The notes under the pieces are model-generated. The model did not search any database and was not told the origin of the DNA. It saw nothing but the letters and a program-made list of their open reading frames with translations. Made by a program: the position numbers and the translations under genes. Positions 8,300 through 17,360 of a stretch of DNA of 64,000 nucleotides are shown here, piece by piece. Location of the stretch: NCBI GenBank assembly GCA_016742175.1, contig JACVCH010000003.1, positions 124,001 to 188,000 on the forward strand, written 5' to 3'. How positions within the stretch are numbered: the first letter of the stretch is position 1; each line of letters opens with the position of its first letter. The DNA comes from Rhizobiaceae bacterium (GTDB taxonomy: Bacteria; Pseudomonadota; Alphaproteobacteria; Rhizobiales; Rhizobiaceae).

Positions 8300-9373
8300 A
8301 TGAAAAACACGCTTCTTGCTCTGGCAGCTTCCGCTGCCGTGCTCATTCCCGCGGTCGCCTCCGCGCAGGACGATCCGACCAAGGCCTGCTTCATCTATGT
8401 GGGCCCGATCGGCGATTTCGGCTGGTCCTACCAGCACCATCAGGGCCTTCTCGAAGCCGAGGAGCATTTCGGCGACAAGCTCGAGACCGCCTATCTCGAA
8501 AGCGTGCCGGAAGGCGCCGATGCCGAGCGCGCCATCGAGCGCTTCGCGCGTTCGGGCTGCGACATCATCTTCACGACGTCGTTCGGCTACATGGACCCGA
8601 CCAACAAGATCGCTGGCCGCTTCCCGGACGTGAAGTTCGAGCACGCCACCGGCTACAAGCGCGAGCACCCGAACGTCGCGACCTACAATTCCAAGTTCCA
8701 CGAAGGCCGTTACGTCCAGGGCGTCATCGCCGCCAAGATGTCGGAAGCCGGCGTCGCCGGCTACATCGCCTCATTCCCGATTCCCGAAGTGGTGATGGGC
8801 ATCAACGCCTTCCTGCTCGGCGCGCAGTCGGTCAATCCGGACTTCCAGGTCAAGGTCGTCTGGGCCAACACCTGGTTCGATCCGGCCAAGGAAGCCGACG
8901 CCGCCACCGCGCTGATCGACCAGGGCGTCGACATCATCACCCAGCACACCGATTCGACCGGCCCCATGCAGGTCGCCGCCGACCGCGGCATCAAGGCGTT
9001 CGGACAGGCGTCGGACATGATCGAGTTCGGCAAGGAAACCCAGCTCACTTCGATCATCGACGACTGGGGTCCGTACTACATCGAGCGCATCCAGGCGGTC
9101 ATCGACGGCACCTGGGAGCAGCACGACGTCTGGGAAGGCATGGCCGAAGGCCACGTCGTGATGGCGCCCTACACCAACATGCCCGATGACGTGAAGGCGC
9201 TGGCCGAAGAGACCGAAGCCAAGATCAAGTCCGGCGAGTTCGATCCCTTCACCGGCCCGATCAAGAAGCAGGACGGCTCCGACTGGCTCGCCGAAGGCGA
9301 AGTCGCAGAGGAAGGCGTCCTCCTCGGCATGAACTTCTACGTCGAAGGCGTCGACGACCAGCTTCCGCAGTAA
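8300..9373 (+). CDS. BMP family ABC transporter substrate-binding protein
   Basis: The 357-residue protein is a periplasmic binding protein of the basic membrane protein (BMP/Med/PnrA) family. A signal peptide of about 22 residues ends in AVASA, just before QDDPTKAC. The mature part opens with FIYVGPIGDFGWSYQHHQG, the BMP-family ligand-site segment. BMP proteins with this partner set bind nucleosides or purine derivatives. An upstream TTG at 8273 is also in frame, but the ATG at 8300 is preceded by AGAGGA and begins a proper signal peptide, so it is preferred. A strong terminator at 9398-9422 closes the four-gene operon. Confidence 0.92.
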   Translation: MKNTLLALAASAAVLIPAVASAQDDPTKACFIYVGPIGDFGWSYQHHQGLLEAEEHFGDKLETAYLESVPEGADAERAIERFARSGCDIIFTTSFGYMDPTNKIAGRFPDVKFEHATGYKREHPNVATYNSKFHEGRYVQGVIAAKMSEAGVAGYIASFPIPEVVMGINAFLLGAQSVNPDFQVKVVWANTWFDPAKEADAATALIDQGVDIITQHTDSTGPMQVAADRGIKAFGQASDMIEFGKETQLTSIIDDWGPYYIERIQAVIDGTWEQHDVWEGMAEGHVVMAPYTNMPDDVKALAEETEAKIKSGEFDPFTGPIKKQDGSDWLAEGEVAEEGVLLGMNFYVEGVDDQLPQ

Positions 9374-9397
9374 GCGAAGCCTTTCGCGAGGAACGGA

Positions 9398-9422
9398 ACG
9401 GGCGCCTTCGGGCGCCCGTTTT
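9398..9422 (+). terminator. Rho-independent terminator of the BMP transporter operon
   Basis: A 9-bp GC-rich stem (9398-9406 with 9411-9419) has a stable TTCG tetraloop and runs into TTTT. It lies 25 bp after the binding-protein stop codon. Confidence 0.85.
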
Positions 9423-9504
9423 CGTTTCCGGGGCATGCTCCTGACAATCCGCTGTCAGGAGCACTGGGGTAGGGTGCGCCATCGATCCAACGAGGAGATT
9501 TTCG

Positions 9505-10149
9505 ATGCTGACATTCTACCACGCCCCCTGGTCCCGCAGTTCCGGCATGCTCTGGCTCATGGAGGAGCTCGGCGTGCCTTACGAGATGGAAATCGTCGAC
9601 ATCCGCAAGGAAGGCGGCGTCGACGAGGCCTACCGTGACATCCAGCCGAACAAGAAGGTGCCCGCGATCGTCCATGACGGCGTCACGATCACCGAACGCG
9701 CCGCGATCACCGCCTATCTGGCGGATCGCTTTCCGCAAGCAGGCCTCGCGCCGGCGATCGACGATCCGCGCCGCGGGCCGTACCTCACCATGCTCGTCTA
9801 CTGCGATTCCGTCTTCGACCCGGCGCTCGCCGCCCGCGCCCATGGGCTCAGCTATGAGAGCAACGACTATTCGTTCGGCCTGTTCGACGACATGGTGCAC
9901 TATGTCGAGCGGCACCTGACGGAGCACGACTATGCCGTCGGCAACAGCTTCACGGCCGCCGACACGCAACTCGCCTCGGCCATCGGCTACACGATGAGCC
10001 ACATGAAGGTGCTCCCCGAAAAGCCGGCCTTCGTCGACTACATGGCGCGCGTCGCGGACCGCCCGGCGAACAAGCGCGCCGCGGCGAAGGACTACGAACT
10101 CGCCATGGCGACGCCGTTCTTCCAGAAGCAGATGGCGTCGAACCGCTGA
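9505..10149 (+). CDS. Glutathione S-transferase family protein
   Basis: The 214-residue soluble protein has the two-domain GST arrangement. An N-terminal thioredoxin-like half begins MLTFYHAPWSRSS, where a serine at residue 10, 12 or 13 could activate glutathione. VPAIVHDG supplies the cis-proline, and the glutathione-binding TITERAAI contact follows. The all-helical C-terminal half contains GNSFTAADTQLASA, the conserved N-capping box region. Substrate cannot be predicted. It stands alone between the transporter terminator and rimO. Its TGA abuts the convergent rimO stop codon in the palindrome TGATCA at 10147-10152. Confidence 0.88.
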   Translation: MLTFYHAPWSRSSGMLWLMEELGVPYEMEIVDIRKEGGVDEAYRDIQPNKKVPAIVHDGVTITERAAITAYLADRFPQAGLAPAIDDPRRGPYLTMLVYCDSVFDPALAARAHGLSYESNDYSFGLFDDMVHYVERHLTEHDYAVGNSFTAADTQLASAIGYTMSHMKVLPEKPAFVDYMARVADRPANKRAAAKDYELAMATPFFQKQMASNR

Positions 10150-11463
10150 TCAGACGGCCGTGCCGGTCAGATCGTAGGCCGATGCCTGGTCGATCTTGAC
10201 CGTCACGACGTCGCCGACCCGCAGCGGCCGGCGCGAGGTGACCTGAACAGACCCGTCGATTTCCGGTGCGTCGTAGCGCGTGCGGCCCTTGGCGGTCAGG
10301 CCCGTCGTCTCGTCGATGATGACGGGCAGGCGCTTGCCGACTTTCTTCGCCAGCAACCTGGCGGAGACCTTCTGCTGGCGCTCCATGAAGCGGTTCCAGC
10401 GGATCTGCTTCACCTCTGCCGGTACTTCGGGCAGATCCATCGCCTCGGACCGCGCACCGCCGACGGGCTCGTACTTGAAGCAGCCGGCACGGTCGATCTT
10501 CGCCTCGTCGAGCCAGTCGAGCAGCATCTCGAAATCCTCCTCCGTCTCGCCGGGAAAGCCGACGATGAAGGTGGACCGCAAGGCGAGGTCCGGGCAGATT
10601 TCCCGCCATTTGTGGATGCGGTCGAGCGTCTTTTCCTGATGCGCAGGGCGGCGCATGTTCTTCAGCACCGCCGGCGAGGCGTGCTGGAACGGAATGTCGA
10701 GATAGGGCAGCACCTTACCCTCCGCCATCAGCGGGATGACCTCGTCGACATGCGGGTAGGGGTAGACGTAATGGAGCCGCACCCAGGCGCCCATGTCGCC
10801 GAGTTCGCGGCAAAGGTCGAGGAAGCGCGTGCGGACCGCGCGATCTTTCCACTGGCTCTCCTGATATTTCAGGTCGACGCCATAGGCGCTGGTGTCCTGC
10901 GAAATGACGAGGATTTCCTTCACGCCCGCGGCGACCAGCTTTTCGGCCTCGCGCAGGACGTCGCCGGCCGGTCGCGACGCGAGGTCGCCGCGCAGCGCCG
11001 GAATGATGCAGAAGGTGCAACGATTGTTGCAACCCTCGGAAATCTTGAGATAGGCGTAGTGGCGCGGTGTCAGCTTGACGCCCTGCGCCGGGATCAGATC
11101 GAGGAACGGCTCGTGCGCCGGCGGGACCGCCTCGTGCACGGCGCCCATCACGCTCTCATAGGCCTGGGGCCCGGTGATGGCGAGGACGTTCGGGTGCTTC
11201 TGGCGGATCAGTTCCGGCGTCGCGCCCATGCAGCCGGTGACGATGACCTTGCCGTTCTCCTTCATCGCTTGGCCGATCGCCTCGAGCGATTCGTCGCGCG
11301 CCGAATCGAGAAAGCCGCAGGTGTTGACCACCACCACGTCCGCGCCGTCATGCTTGCGGGAGATCTCGTAGCCCTCGGCGCGCAGCCGCGTGATGATCCG
11401 CTCGGAATCCACCAGCGCCTTCGGGCACCCAAGGCTGACGAACGAAACGCGCGGCGCTGACAT
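10150..11463 (-). CDS. rimO: Ribosomal protein uS12 methylthiotransferase RimO
   Basis: This 437-residue radical-SAM enzyme adds a methylthio group to the conserved aspartate of ribosomal protein S12. The N-terminal UPF0004 domain starts [15 protein letters not shown] and supplies cysteines for the second iron-sulfur cluster. The radical-SAM motif CNNRCTFC lies near residue 150, and a C-terminal TRAM domain follows. The start was set at the ATG at 11463, preceded by GGAAGG, because the 28 in-frame codons upstream have no family character. It is convergent with the GST gene, with no spacing. Confidence 0.95.
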   Translation of the reverse strand: MSAPRVSFVSLGCPKALVDSERIITRLRAEGYEISRKHDGADVVVVNTCGFLDSARDESLEAIGQAMKENGKVIVTGCMGATPELIRQKHPNVLAITGPQAYESVMGAVHEAVPPAHEPFLDLIPAQGVKLTPRHYAYLKISEGCNNRCTFCIIPALRGDLASRPAGDVLREAEKLVAAGVKEILVISQDTSAYGVDLKYQESQWKDRAVRTRFLDLCRELGDMGAWVRLHYVYPYPHVDEVIPLMAEGKVLPYLDIPFQHASPAVLKNMRRPAHQEKTLDRIHKWREICPDLALRSTFIVGFPGETEEDFEMLLDWLDEAKIDRAGCFKYEPVGGARSEAMDLPEVPAEVKQIRWNRFMERQQKVSARLLAKKVGKRLPVIIDETTGLTAKGRTRYDAPEIDGSVQVTSRRPLRVGDVVTVKIDQASAYDLTGTAV

Positions 11464-11547
11464 GATCTGCGGACCTTCCGGATATCTGGCGATTTTGGAG
11501 AAGTGGCGGCGCCATAGCACAGAAGATCGCTTCTGGCACCCCCGCAT

Positions 11548-12039
11548 TCACTCCTGCGACGGATCGGGCGCGTCGAGATCGGGCAGGTCAGAGGCGGGGA
11601 GGGTGCGCGTGAACGTCCGGCCGCCGAAAATGACGGTGGAAAGGTCCGGCGCGGACATCTCGTGCATCGACCCGTCCCTGCAGGCATAGGCGGGCCAGCC
11701 GGCCGGGTCGCAGAAAACGTAGCTCGTCCAGTTGGCGCCCGCCGACCAGATCTCCATCCGGAACGAACTGTCCGGCATTCGCCGGATCGTCGAGCCGTCC
11801 GCGGCCTCCCAGAAGAACGGGATCGTGGTCGGATGCGCCCGCGCATGGTCGAATGCGACGGAAAGCGGCTTGGGGCCGCGGATGAACCAGGCAAGGCGCG
11901 CCCGCGTCATGGCGCCGGCAAAACGCTCCGGCAGCGCGACCGGCCGCGGCTTTTCTAAAAGCCGCTCGCTCGCCGCCCCGAATCCGGTGGCCCCGAGCAG
12001 CGCCGCAAGCGCCAGAACATATCGCAGAGAGATCGCCAA
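11548..12039 (-). CDS. Secreted protein of unknown function
   Basis: From a TTG at 12039 the product is 163 residues with a signal peptide (AISLRYVLALAALLGATGFGA). A basic, tryptophan-containing mature domain follows, with two cysteines (CDPAG and ACRDG) that could form a disulfide, and an acidic tail. No family was recognised. An in-frame GTG at 12060 is an alternative start; the open frame extends further upstream but overlaps the divergent gene and lacks coding character. A GGGAG lies 11-15 bases before the TTG. It sits upstream of rimO in the same orientation with 84 bp between; co-transcription is possible. Confidence 0.55.
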   Translation of the reverse strand: MAISLRYVLALAALLGATGFGAASERLLEKPRPVALPERFAGAMTRARLAWFIRGPKPLSVAFDHARAHPTTIPFFWEAADGSTIRRMPDSSFRMEIWSAGANWTSYVFCDPAGWPAYACRDGSMHEMSAPDLSTVIFGGRTFTRTLPASDLPDLDAPDPSQE

Positions 12040-12169
12040 CTCGTCCGTCGCTCCCGCCACCCGAGTTGAAAGCGATACGCCATCACGCCGATTTGCGCCA
12101 GTTCGGCGAAACCAAATGCCATCGAGGCGCGTATGGGTGTGTCGCAGCCAAAATAGCGGGAGACGCCTT

Positions 12170-12550
12170 ATGCATCTGAAAGCATTGACCCTAGCGCTTG
12201 CCGCATTCGTCGCGGTGCCTGCCGCCGCCCAGACATTGGAGGGCGCCGACATCGAGAGCCTGATCGGCGACAAGCGCGTTCTGCTTTCCACGCCCTACGG
12301 CCTCGAACTTCCGCTGCGCTACAGCGCCGGCGGCGAGGTGACCGGCGACATCTCCGGCTTCTCGATGGCGTCGATGTTCACACCGAGCGAGACCGGAACC
12401 TGGTGGGTCGACGGCGACCAACTCTGCCAGCAGTTCCCGACCTGGTATGACGGCGAAACCTTCTGCTTCGCGATCGAGCAGACGGGCGAAAGGTCAATTT
12501 CCTGGAAGCGCAATGACGGCCTCGAAGGCACCGCGCGCATCGAGGGCTGA
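12170..12550 (+). CDS. Small secreted protein of unknown function
   Basis: The 126-residue product starts at an ATG preceded by CGGGAGA. A clear signal peptide (KALTLALAAFVAVPAAAQ) precedes a mature domain of about 105 residues. That part is beta-rich with the pattern GTWWVDGDQLCQQFP and GETFCFAIE, in which two cysteines flank a tryptophan-rich stretch. The layout recalls periplasmic DUF995-like proteins common in rhizobia, but the match is only impressionistic. It is divergent from the secreted protein at 11548-12039 and upstream of rlpA. Function unknown. Confidence 0.7.
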   Translation: MHLKALTLALAAFVAVPAAAQTLEGADIESLIGDKRVLLSTPYGLELPLRYSAGGEVTGDISGFSMASMFTPSETGTWWVDGDQLCQQFPTWYDGETFCFAIEQTGERSISWKRNDGLEGTARIEG

Positions 12551-12561
12551 TCGGCCGACTT

Positions 12562-12649
12562 TTAGTCGAATTTTAACCATGCCCGCACCGTCGCGTTAGC
12601 CGCCACATTCGTGCCCGGTTCCAAACACAATCGATTAATACGCAGCTAA
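12562..12649 (+). promoter_or_regulatory. Two CtrA-like sites upstream of rlpA (tentative)
   Basis: TTAG-N7-TTAACC lies at 12562-12577 and TTAA-N7-CTAAAC at 12635-12651. Each is one base away from the alphaproteobacterial CtrA recognition pattern TTAA-N7-TTAA. They precede the septal-ring lipoprotein gene by 100-190 bp. One-mismatch sites are common in AT-rich intergenic DNA, so this is only suggestive. Confidence 0.25.
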
Positions 12650-12754
12650 ACAATTCGTGCGATCCACAGGATTGCTCGAAGGTGGACGCAGGCAACACGT
12701 CCAAATAGATTTTGGCTGCGCATATTCGTTGCGTTGGGGATCGGGGACATACTT

Positions 12755-13969
12755 ATGGCCGAACTGGGGCGCCGCCGCACAAAGACGCTTGGCTCGATCT
12801 TGGCTCTGACCTGCGGCGCGGCATTGCTTGCCGCCTGTTCGTCCGGTCCCTCGCAGGTCGCCAGCGGCAAGCCGAAGCGCTCCAAGGAATATTTCGCCGA
12901 ATCCGAATATGGCGTGAAGGCGAGCCCGCGCGTCTCGCACCTCGCATCGAACCTGCCGCGCGGCGGCGGCCGCGACCAGGTCGGCAAGCCCTACCAGGTG
13001 CGCGGCAAGTGGTACACGCCGAAGGAAGACCCGAACTACCGTAGCGCGGGCCTGGCAAGCTGGTATGGCGACGCCTTCCACGGCCGCCTGACCGCAAACG
13101 GCGAAGTCTACGACAAGACGCACCTGACGGCGGCGCATCCCACCATGCCGCTGCCGAGCTATGCGCGCGTCACCAACAAGAAGAACGGCCATTCGGTCAT
13201 CGTGCGCGTCAACGATCGCGGACCCTTCGCCAAGGGCCGGGTCATCGACCTGTCGCAGCGCGCCGCCGAAATGCTCGACTACAAGAACAGCGGCGTCGCC
13301 GAAGTCGCCGTCGAATATGTCGGCCGCGCCCCGCTGCACGGCCTCGACGACCAGTATCTGATGGCGTCCTACCGCCCCGGCAACGCCGCGCCCGATCCGT
13401 CGGACGGCCTGCCGACCGGCGTGATGATCGCCATGAACGGTGCGACGCCGACTTCGCCCGTGCCAACCGCAGCACCGATGCCGCAGGCAGCGCCGTTCCC
13501 GGGCGCGTTGACCGCGACGCCGCCTGCTGCCGACGGCCACATCGTGCTTCCCGATGTGGTGCCGATCGCGCCCGCGCGCCCGTCCATCACGCTTGCCTCG
13601 GCCGATGGCGTCTCGAGCCTCCTCCTGTCCTACGCAGACGAGCGCGTCAGCACCGCCAGCGCCGTATCGAGCTTCGGTGCGCACCGGCTCGACGCCGATG
13701 CCGTCGTCGCGTCCTTCGCACGTTCGAGCGCCGCTCGCGAGGGAACCGGCGCCCCGGACTACATCAATGCCGGCACGTTCGCCTCGAAGGCAGAAGCACT
13801 GGCGGTCACCGCGCAATTCGCCTCGCTGGCCGATGCCACGATCGAAACCGACCCCTCGGGCAAATGGTTCGCGGTCAGCGTCGAGGAGAATGGCGGCGCC
13901 TCGCTCGACCAGATCCTCCGCCATGCCTGGGCGCATGGCGCACCGGATGCGATGATCGTCCGGAACTGA
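12755..13969 (+). CDS. rlpA: Septal ring lytic transglycosylase RlpA family lipoprotein
   Basis: The 404-residue protein is an outer-membrane-type lipoprotein. Its signal peptide ends in the lipobox LAAC near residue 28. A double-psi beta-barrel domain at about residues 95-190 contains GLASWYGDAFHGRLTANGE and VNDRGPF, whose Asp is the presumed catalytic residue for cleaving denuded glycan strands. A proline/alanine-rich linker follows, and the last 75 residues (YINAGTFASKAEA onward) look like a divergent SPOR domain for septal localisation. The ATG at 12755 is preferred over an upstream in-frame TTG at 12734. The gene is monocistronic, with about 190 bp before the next operon. Confidence 0.85.
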   Translation: MAELGRRRTKTLGSILALTCGAALLAACSSGPSQVASGKPKRSKEYFAESEYGVKASPRVSHLASNLPRGGGRDQVGKPYQVRGKWYTPKEDPNYRSAGLASWYGDAFHGRLTANGEVYDKTHLTAAHPTMPLPSYARVTNKKNGHSVIVRVNDRGPFAKGRVIDLSQRAAEMLDYKNSGVAEVAVEYVGRAPLHGLDDQYLMASYRPGNAAPDPSDGLPTGVMIAMNGATPTSPVPTAAPMPQAAPFPGALTATPPAADGHIVLPDVVPIAPARPSITLASADGVSSLLLSYADERVSTASAVSSFGAHRLDADAVVASFARSSAAREGTGAPDYINAGTFASKAEALAVTAQFASLADATIETDPSGKWFAVSVEENGGASLDQILRHAWAHGAPDAMIVRN

Positions 13970-14162
13970 TCCCTCTCCATTGCAGTCTGGAACGCGTCGT
14001 GATGCGGCGCGTTACTCTATCGTTGCTGGCTGAATCCGAACCATCCCGCACAAGGATTGGGCAGGTTCCGCAGCGCGACTGCAAAAGGGGGAGCTCCATC
14101 ATTTCAAACACTTGCTTTTTCCAGAGCGAAGCTTTCGAATGCGACGACAAGGGAGTTGTCGC

Positions 14163-15575
14163 GTGGTAGCTTTCGACGAAATGCGCCCGGAAAGTGCCGG
14201 GCTGCGCAATCCATACTCCGAATATGACAACTGGCTGACCGAGCAGGACACTGCCCGGCTCGGTCAGAAGATGAAGGACGCCGAAAACGTCTTTCGCCGC
14301 ACCGGCATCACCTTCGCCGTCTATGGCGAACAGAACGCCGCCGAGCGCCTGATCCCGTTCGACATCGTGCCACGCATCCTGTCGGGCGCCGAATGGCGGC
14401 GGCTGACGCAGGGCATCGAGCAGCGCGTGCAGGCGCTGAACGCCTTTCTCGAAGACATCTACCATCGGCAGGAAATCCTGCGGGCAGGGCGCGTCCCGCG
14501 CGAGCTGATCGCCGGCAACGTCGCGTTCCTGCCGGAGATGATCGGCGTGCGCCCGCCGGCGGGCGTCTATACGCACATCATCGGGACAGACATCGTGCGC
14601 ACCGGCGAGAACGAGTTCTACGTTCTGGAAGACAATGCGCGCACGCCGTCGGGCGTCTCCTACATGATCGAGAACCGCGAAACGATGATGCAGCTCTTCC
14701 CCGAGCTCTTCAAACGCATCAAGGTCCGTCCGGTCGAGAACTATCCGCAATTGCTGCGCCAGTCGCTGGCCGCGGTCGCCCCGCGCTCGGCCGACGAACA
14801 GCCGACCATCGCGGTGCTGACACCCGGCAGCTTCAACTCGGCCTATTTCGAGCACGCCTTTCTTGCCGACCACATGGGCGTCGAGCTCGTCGAGGGGCAG
14901 GATCTGCGCGTCGTCGACGGCCATGTCGCCATGCGCACGACCGAAGGCTACAAGCGCATCGACGTGCTCTACCGCCGAGTCGACGACGATTTCCTCGATC
15001 CGCTGACGTTCAATCCGGATTCGGTCCTCGGCGTGCCGGGCATCATGGATGTCTACCGCGCCGGCAACATCACGATCGCCAATGCGCCCGGCACCGGCAT
15101 CGCCGACGACAAGGCGATCTATTCCTACATGCCCGAAATCGTCGAGTTCTATACCGGACGCAAGGCGATCCTCGGCAACATCCCGACCTGGCGATGCTCG
15201 GAGGCCGACAGCCTCGCCTATGTGCTCGAGCACCTTGGCGAACTGGTCGTCAAGGAAGTGCACGGCTCGGGCGGCTACGGCATGCTGGTCGGCCCTGCGG
15301 CCACGAAGAAGGAGCGCGAGGCCTTTGCCGAAAAGCTGCGCGCCCGGCCCGGCAACTACATCGCCCAGCCGACGCTTGCGCTTTCGACCTGCCCGATCCT
15401 GACCGATGCCGGTCTCGCGCCGCGCCACGTCGACCTGCGCCCCTTCGTGCTGGTATCGGACCGCATCCGCATCGTTCCCGGCGGCCTGACGCGCGTCGCC
15501 CTCAAACCCGGTTCCCTCGTCGTCAACTCCTCGCAAGGAGGCGGCACGAAGGACACCTGGGTTCTGGACGATTAG
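14163..15575 (+). CDS. Circularly permuted type 2 ATP-grasp protein
   Basis: This 470-residue protein (DUF404/DUF407 family) is a circularly permuted ATP-grasp ligase, predicted to form amide bonds between a carboxylate and an amine using ATP. Visible landmarks are the N-terminal NPYSEYDNWL, the central IGTDIVRTGENEFYVLEDNARTP-type strand-loop, and the glycine-rich VKEVHGSGGYGMLVGP nucleotide loop near residue 365. The start is the GTG at 14163 with GGGAG about ten bases upstream; ATG at 14181 is an alternative. It heads a four-gene set with alpha-E, transglutaminase and Anbu, spaced 14, 1 and 33 bp. That association is known across proteobacteria, but the substrate is not. Confidence 0.88.
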   Translation: MVAFDEMRPESAGLRNPYSEYDNWLTEQDTARLGQKMKDAENVFRRTGITFAVYGEQNAAERLIPFDIVPRILSGAEWRRLTQGIEQRVQALNAFLEDIYHRQEILRAGRVPRELIAGNVAFLPEMIGVRPPAGVYTHIIGTDIVRTGENEFYVLEDNARTPSGVSYMIENRETMMQLFPELFKRIKVRPVENYPQLLRQSLAAVAPRSADEQPTIAVLTPGSFNSAYFEHAFLADHMGVELVEGQDLRVVDGHVAMRTTEGYKRIDVLYRRVDDDFLDPLTFNPDSVLGVPGIMDVYRAGNITIANAPGTGIADDKAIYSYMPEIVEFYTGRKAILGNIPTWRCSEADSLAYVLEHLGELVVKEVHGSGGYGMLVGPAATKKEREAFAEKLRARPGNYIAQPTLALSTCPILTDAGLAPRHVDLRPFVLVSDRIRIVPGGLTRVALKPGSLVVNSSQGGGTKDTWVLDD

Positions 15576-15589
15576 AGGGGGCGAGACGG

Positions 15590-16531
15590 ATGCTGCTGGG
15601 ACGCACGGCCAACGGCCTGTACTGGATGGCCCGCTACATCGAGCGGGCGGAGAACATGGCGCGCCTCGTCGATGCGGGTCTGCGCATGGCGCTGACGCGC
15701 AACGAGGGAGACGTCGAGGAGTGGACGTCGGTGATCGTCTCCAGCGGCGTCGAGGCGGGCTATCGCCAGAAACACACCGAGTTCAACGCCGCGAATGTCT
15801 GCGACTACCTCCTGCGCGATGCCGAGAACGGCTCGAGCGTGCTGTCGTCGATCGAGACCGCGCGCACCAATGCGCGCATGGTGCGAACGGCGCTGACCCG
15901 CGAGACGTGGGAAAGCATCAATGATGCCTGGATGTCGTTCCGGCGCATGCTGGCGAGCCCGATCGACGAGCGCGAGGTGCCGAAGGTTCTCGACGCCATC
16001 AAGCGCGAGACGGCGCAGATTCGCGGCGCCTTCCAGGGCACGATGCTGCGCAACGAGATCTATGATTTCTGCCAGCTCGGCCTCCATGTCGAGCGCGCCG
16101 ACAACACCGCGCGCATCCTCGACGTCAAATATTACGTCCTCCTGCCGTCGATCTCGTGGGTCGGCTCGTCGATGGACAACTACCAGTGGGAATCGATCCT
16201 GCGTTCGGTCTCCGCGCACCGGTCCTACCGCTGGGTCTACGACGCGGCCTACAAGCCGACCAACATCGCCGAATTCCTGATCCTGTCGCGCCGCATGCCA
16301 CGGTCGCTCGCCTTCTGCTACCGCATGATCGACGAGAGCCTGGAAGGTCTCGCCAACGACTACGGCAACCGGCACATGTCGCACGAGATGTGCGAGAACA
16401 CGCTGTCGCGGCTGAAGCGGATGACGATCAAGGACGTGCTCGACGAGGGCCTGCACGAGTTCCTGACGGACTTTCTCATCCGCACCAACAATCTGGGCGA
16501 CCAGGTCGCGCGCGACTACAGGTTCTTCTGA
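15590..16531 (+). CDS. Alpha-E domain-containing protein (DUF403)
   Basis: The 313-residue, almost entirely helical protein begins MLLGRTANGLYWMARYIERAE, a hallmark of the alpha-E family. Paired motifs such as GLHVERADNTARILD recur later, so the fold is likely an internal duplication. Biochemical function is unproven; because the family is nearly always next to a permuted ATP-grasp and a transglutaminase, it is thought to act with them on a peptide or peptide-like substrate. It starts 14 bp after the ATP-grasp stop codon and ends with TGA one base before the transglutaminase ATG, indicating a single message. Confidence 0.9.
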   Translation: MLLGRTANGLYWMARYIERAENMARLVDAGLRMALTRNEGDVEEWTSVIVSSGVEAGYRQKHTEFNAANVCDYLLRDAENGSSVLSSIETARTNARMVRTALTRETWESINDAWMSFRRMLASPIDEREVPKVLDAIKRETAQIRGAFQGTMLRNEIYDFCQLGLHVERADNTARILDVKYYVLLPSISWVGSSMDNYQWESILRSVSAHRSYRWVYDAAYKPTNIAEFLILSRRMPRSLAFCYRMIDESLEGLANDYGNRHMSHEMCENTLSRLKRMTIKDVLDEGLHEFLTDFLIRTNNLGDQVARDYRFF

Positions 16532-16532
16532 G

Positions 16533-17327
16533 ATGCTGCTCAACATCGTTCACCAGACGACCTATCGCTACGACCAGAGCCTGCCCTATGCGCTGCAGCG
16601 CGTGCGCCTGATCCCGCGCACCGATGCGCTCCAGACGGTCGACCGTTGGGAGCTTTCCTACGAAGGCGCGCGCGAGGAAGTGCGCTTCGTCGACCACTTC
16701 GGCAACCAGTGCCGGCTCTTGAGCACCGAGCCGGGTGCGAGCCAGATCGTCATCACGGCCAAGGGCATGGTGACGACACGCGACCAGACCGGCGTCTCCG
16801 GCCAGCATGCCGGCTTCGCGCCGCTCTGGCTGTTCGAGCGCGAGACGCCGCTGACGATGCCCTCCGACGCGATCGCCGCGCTGTCGAAACCGCTCGGCGG
16901 GCCGGAAACGCTGGGCATGCTGCACGACCTGATGCACGCGATCGAGAAGCGCGTCGCCTACGTGACCGGCTCGACGACGCCTGAGACGACCGCCGACGAG
17001 GCGTTGTCGGCGGGGCAGGGTGTGTGCCAGGATCACGCCCATATCTTCATCTCCGCCGTGCGCATGCAGGGGCTGCCGGCGCGCTACGTCAGCGGTTACC
17101 TGCTGATGGACGACACGACGCAGCAGGTCGCCACCCATGCCTGGGCCGAGGCCCACGTGCCGGGTCTCGGCTGGGTCGGCTTCGACGTTTCCAACGGCAT
17201 CTGCCCGGACGAGCGCTATGTGCGCGTCGCCTTCGGCCGCGACTACCGCGACGCGATGCCGGTCGCCGGAATCCGTCAGGGACAAGCCCACGAACAGCTT
17301 GAAGTGCATGTGACTGTCGAGCAGTAA
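16533..17327 (+). CDS. Transglutaminase-like family protein
   Basis: The 264-residue protein has an N-terminal beta-sandwich of the bacterial transglutaminase N-domain type (residues 1-110, starting LLNIVHQTTYRYDQ). A papain-like transglutaminase core follows. The catalytic triad is visible: Cys in GQGVCQDHAHIF, His in THAWAEAHVPG and Asp in GFDVSNG. No signal peptide is present, so it acts in the cytoplasm. Such enzymes either hydrolyse peptides or form isopeptide links. It sits between alpha-E (1 bp upstream) and the Anbu protease (33 bp downstream), consistent with a shared pathway. Confidence 0.92.
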   Translation: MLLNIVHQTTYRYDQSLPYALQRVRLIPRTDALQTVDRWELSYEGAREEVRFVDHFGNQCRLLSTEPGASQIVITAKGMVTTRDQTGVSGQHAGFAPLWLFERETPLTMPSDAIAALSKPLGGPETLGMLHDLMHAIEKRVAYVTGSTTPETTADEALSAGQGVCQDHAHIFISAVRMQGLPARYVSGYLLMDDTTQQVATHAWAEAHVPGLGWVGFDVSNGICPDERYVRVAFGRDYRDAMPVAGIRQGQAHEQLEVHVTVEQ

Positions 17328-17360
17328 TCGTCGATACGCACTTTCTCTGGCAGCGATTCG

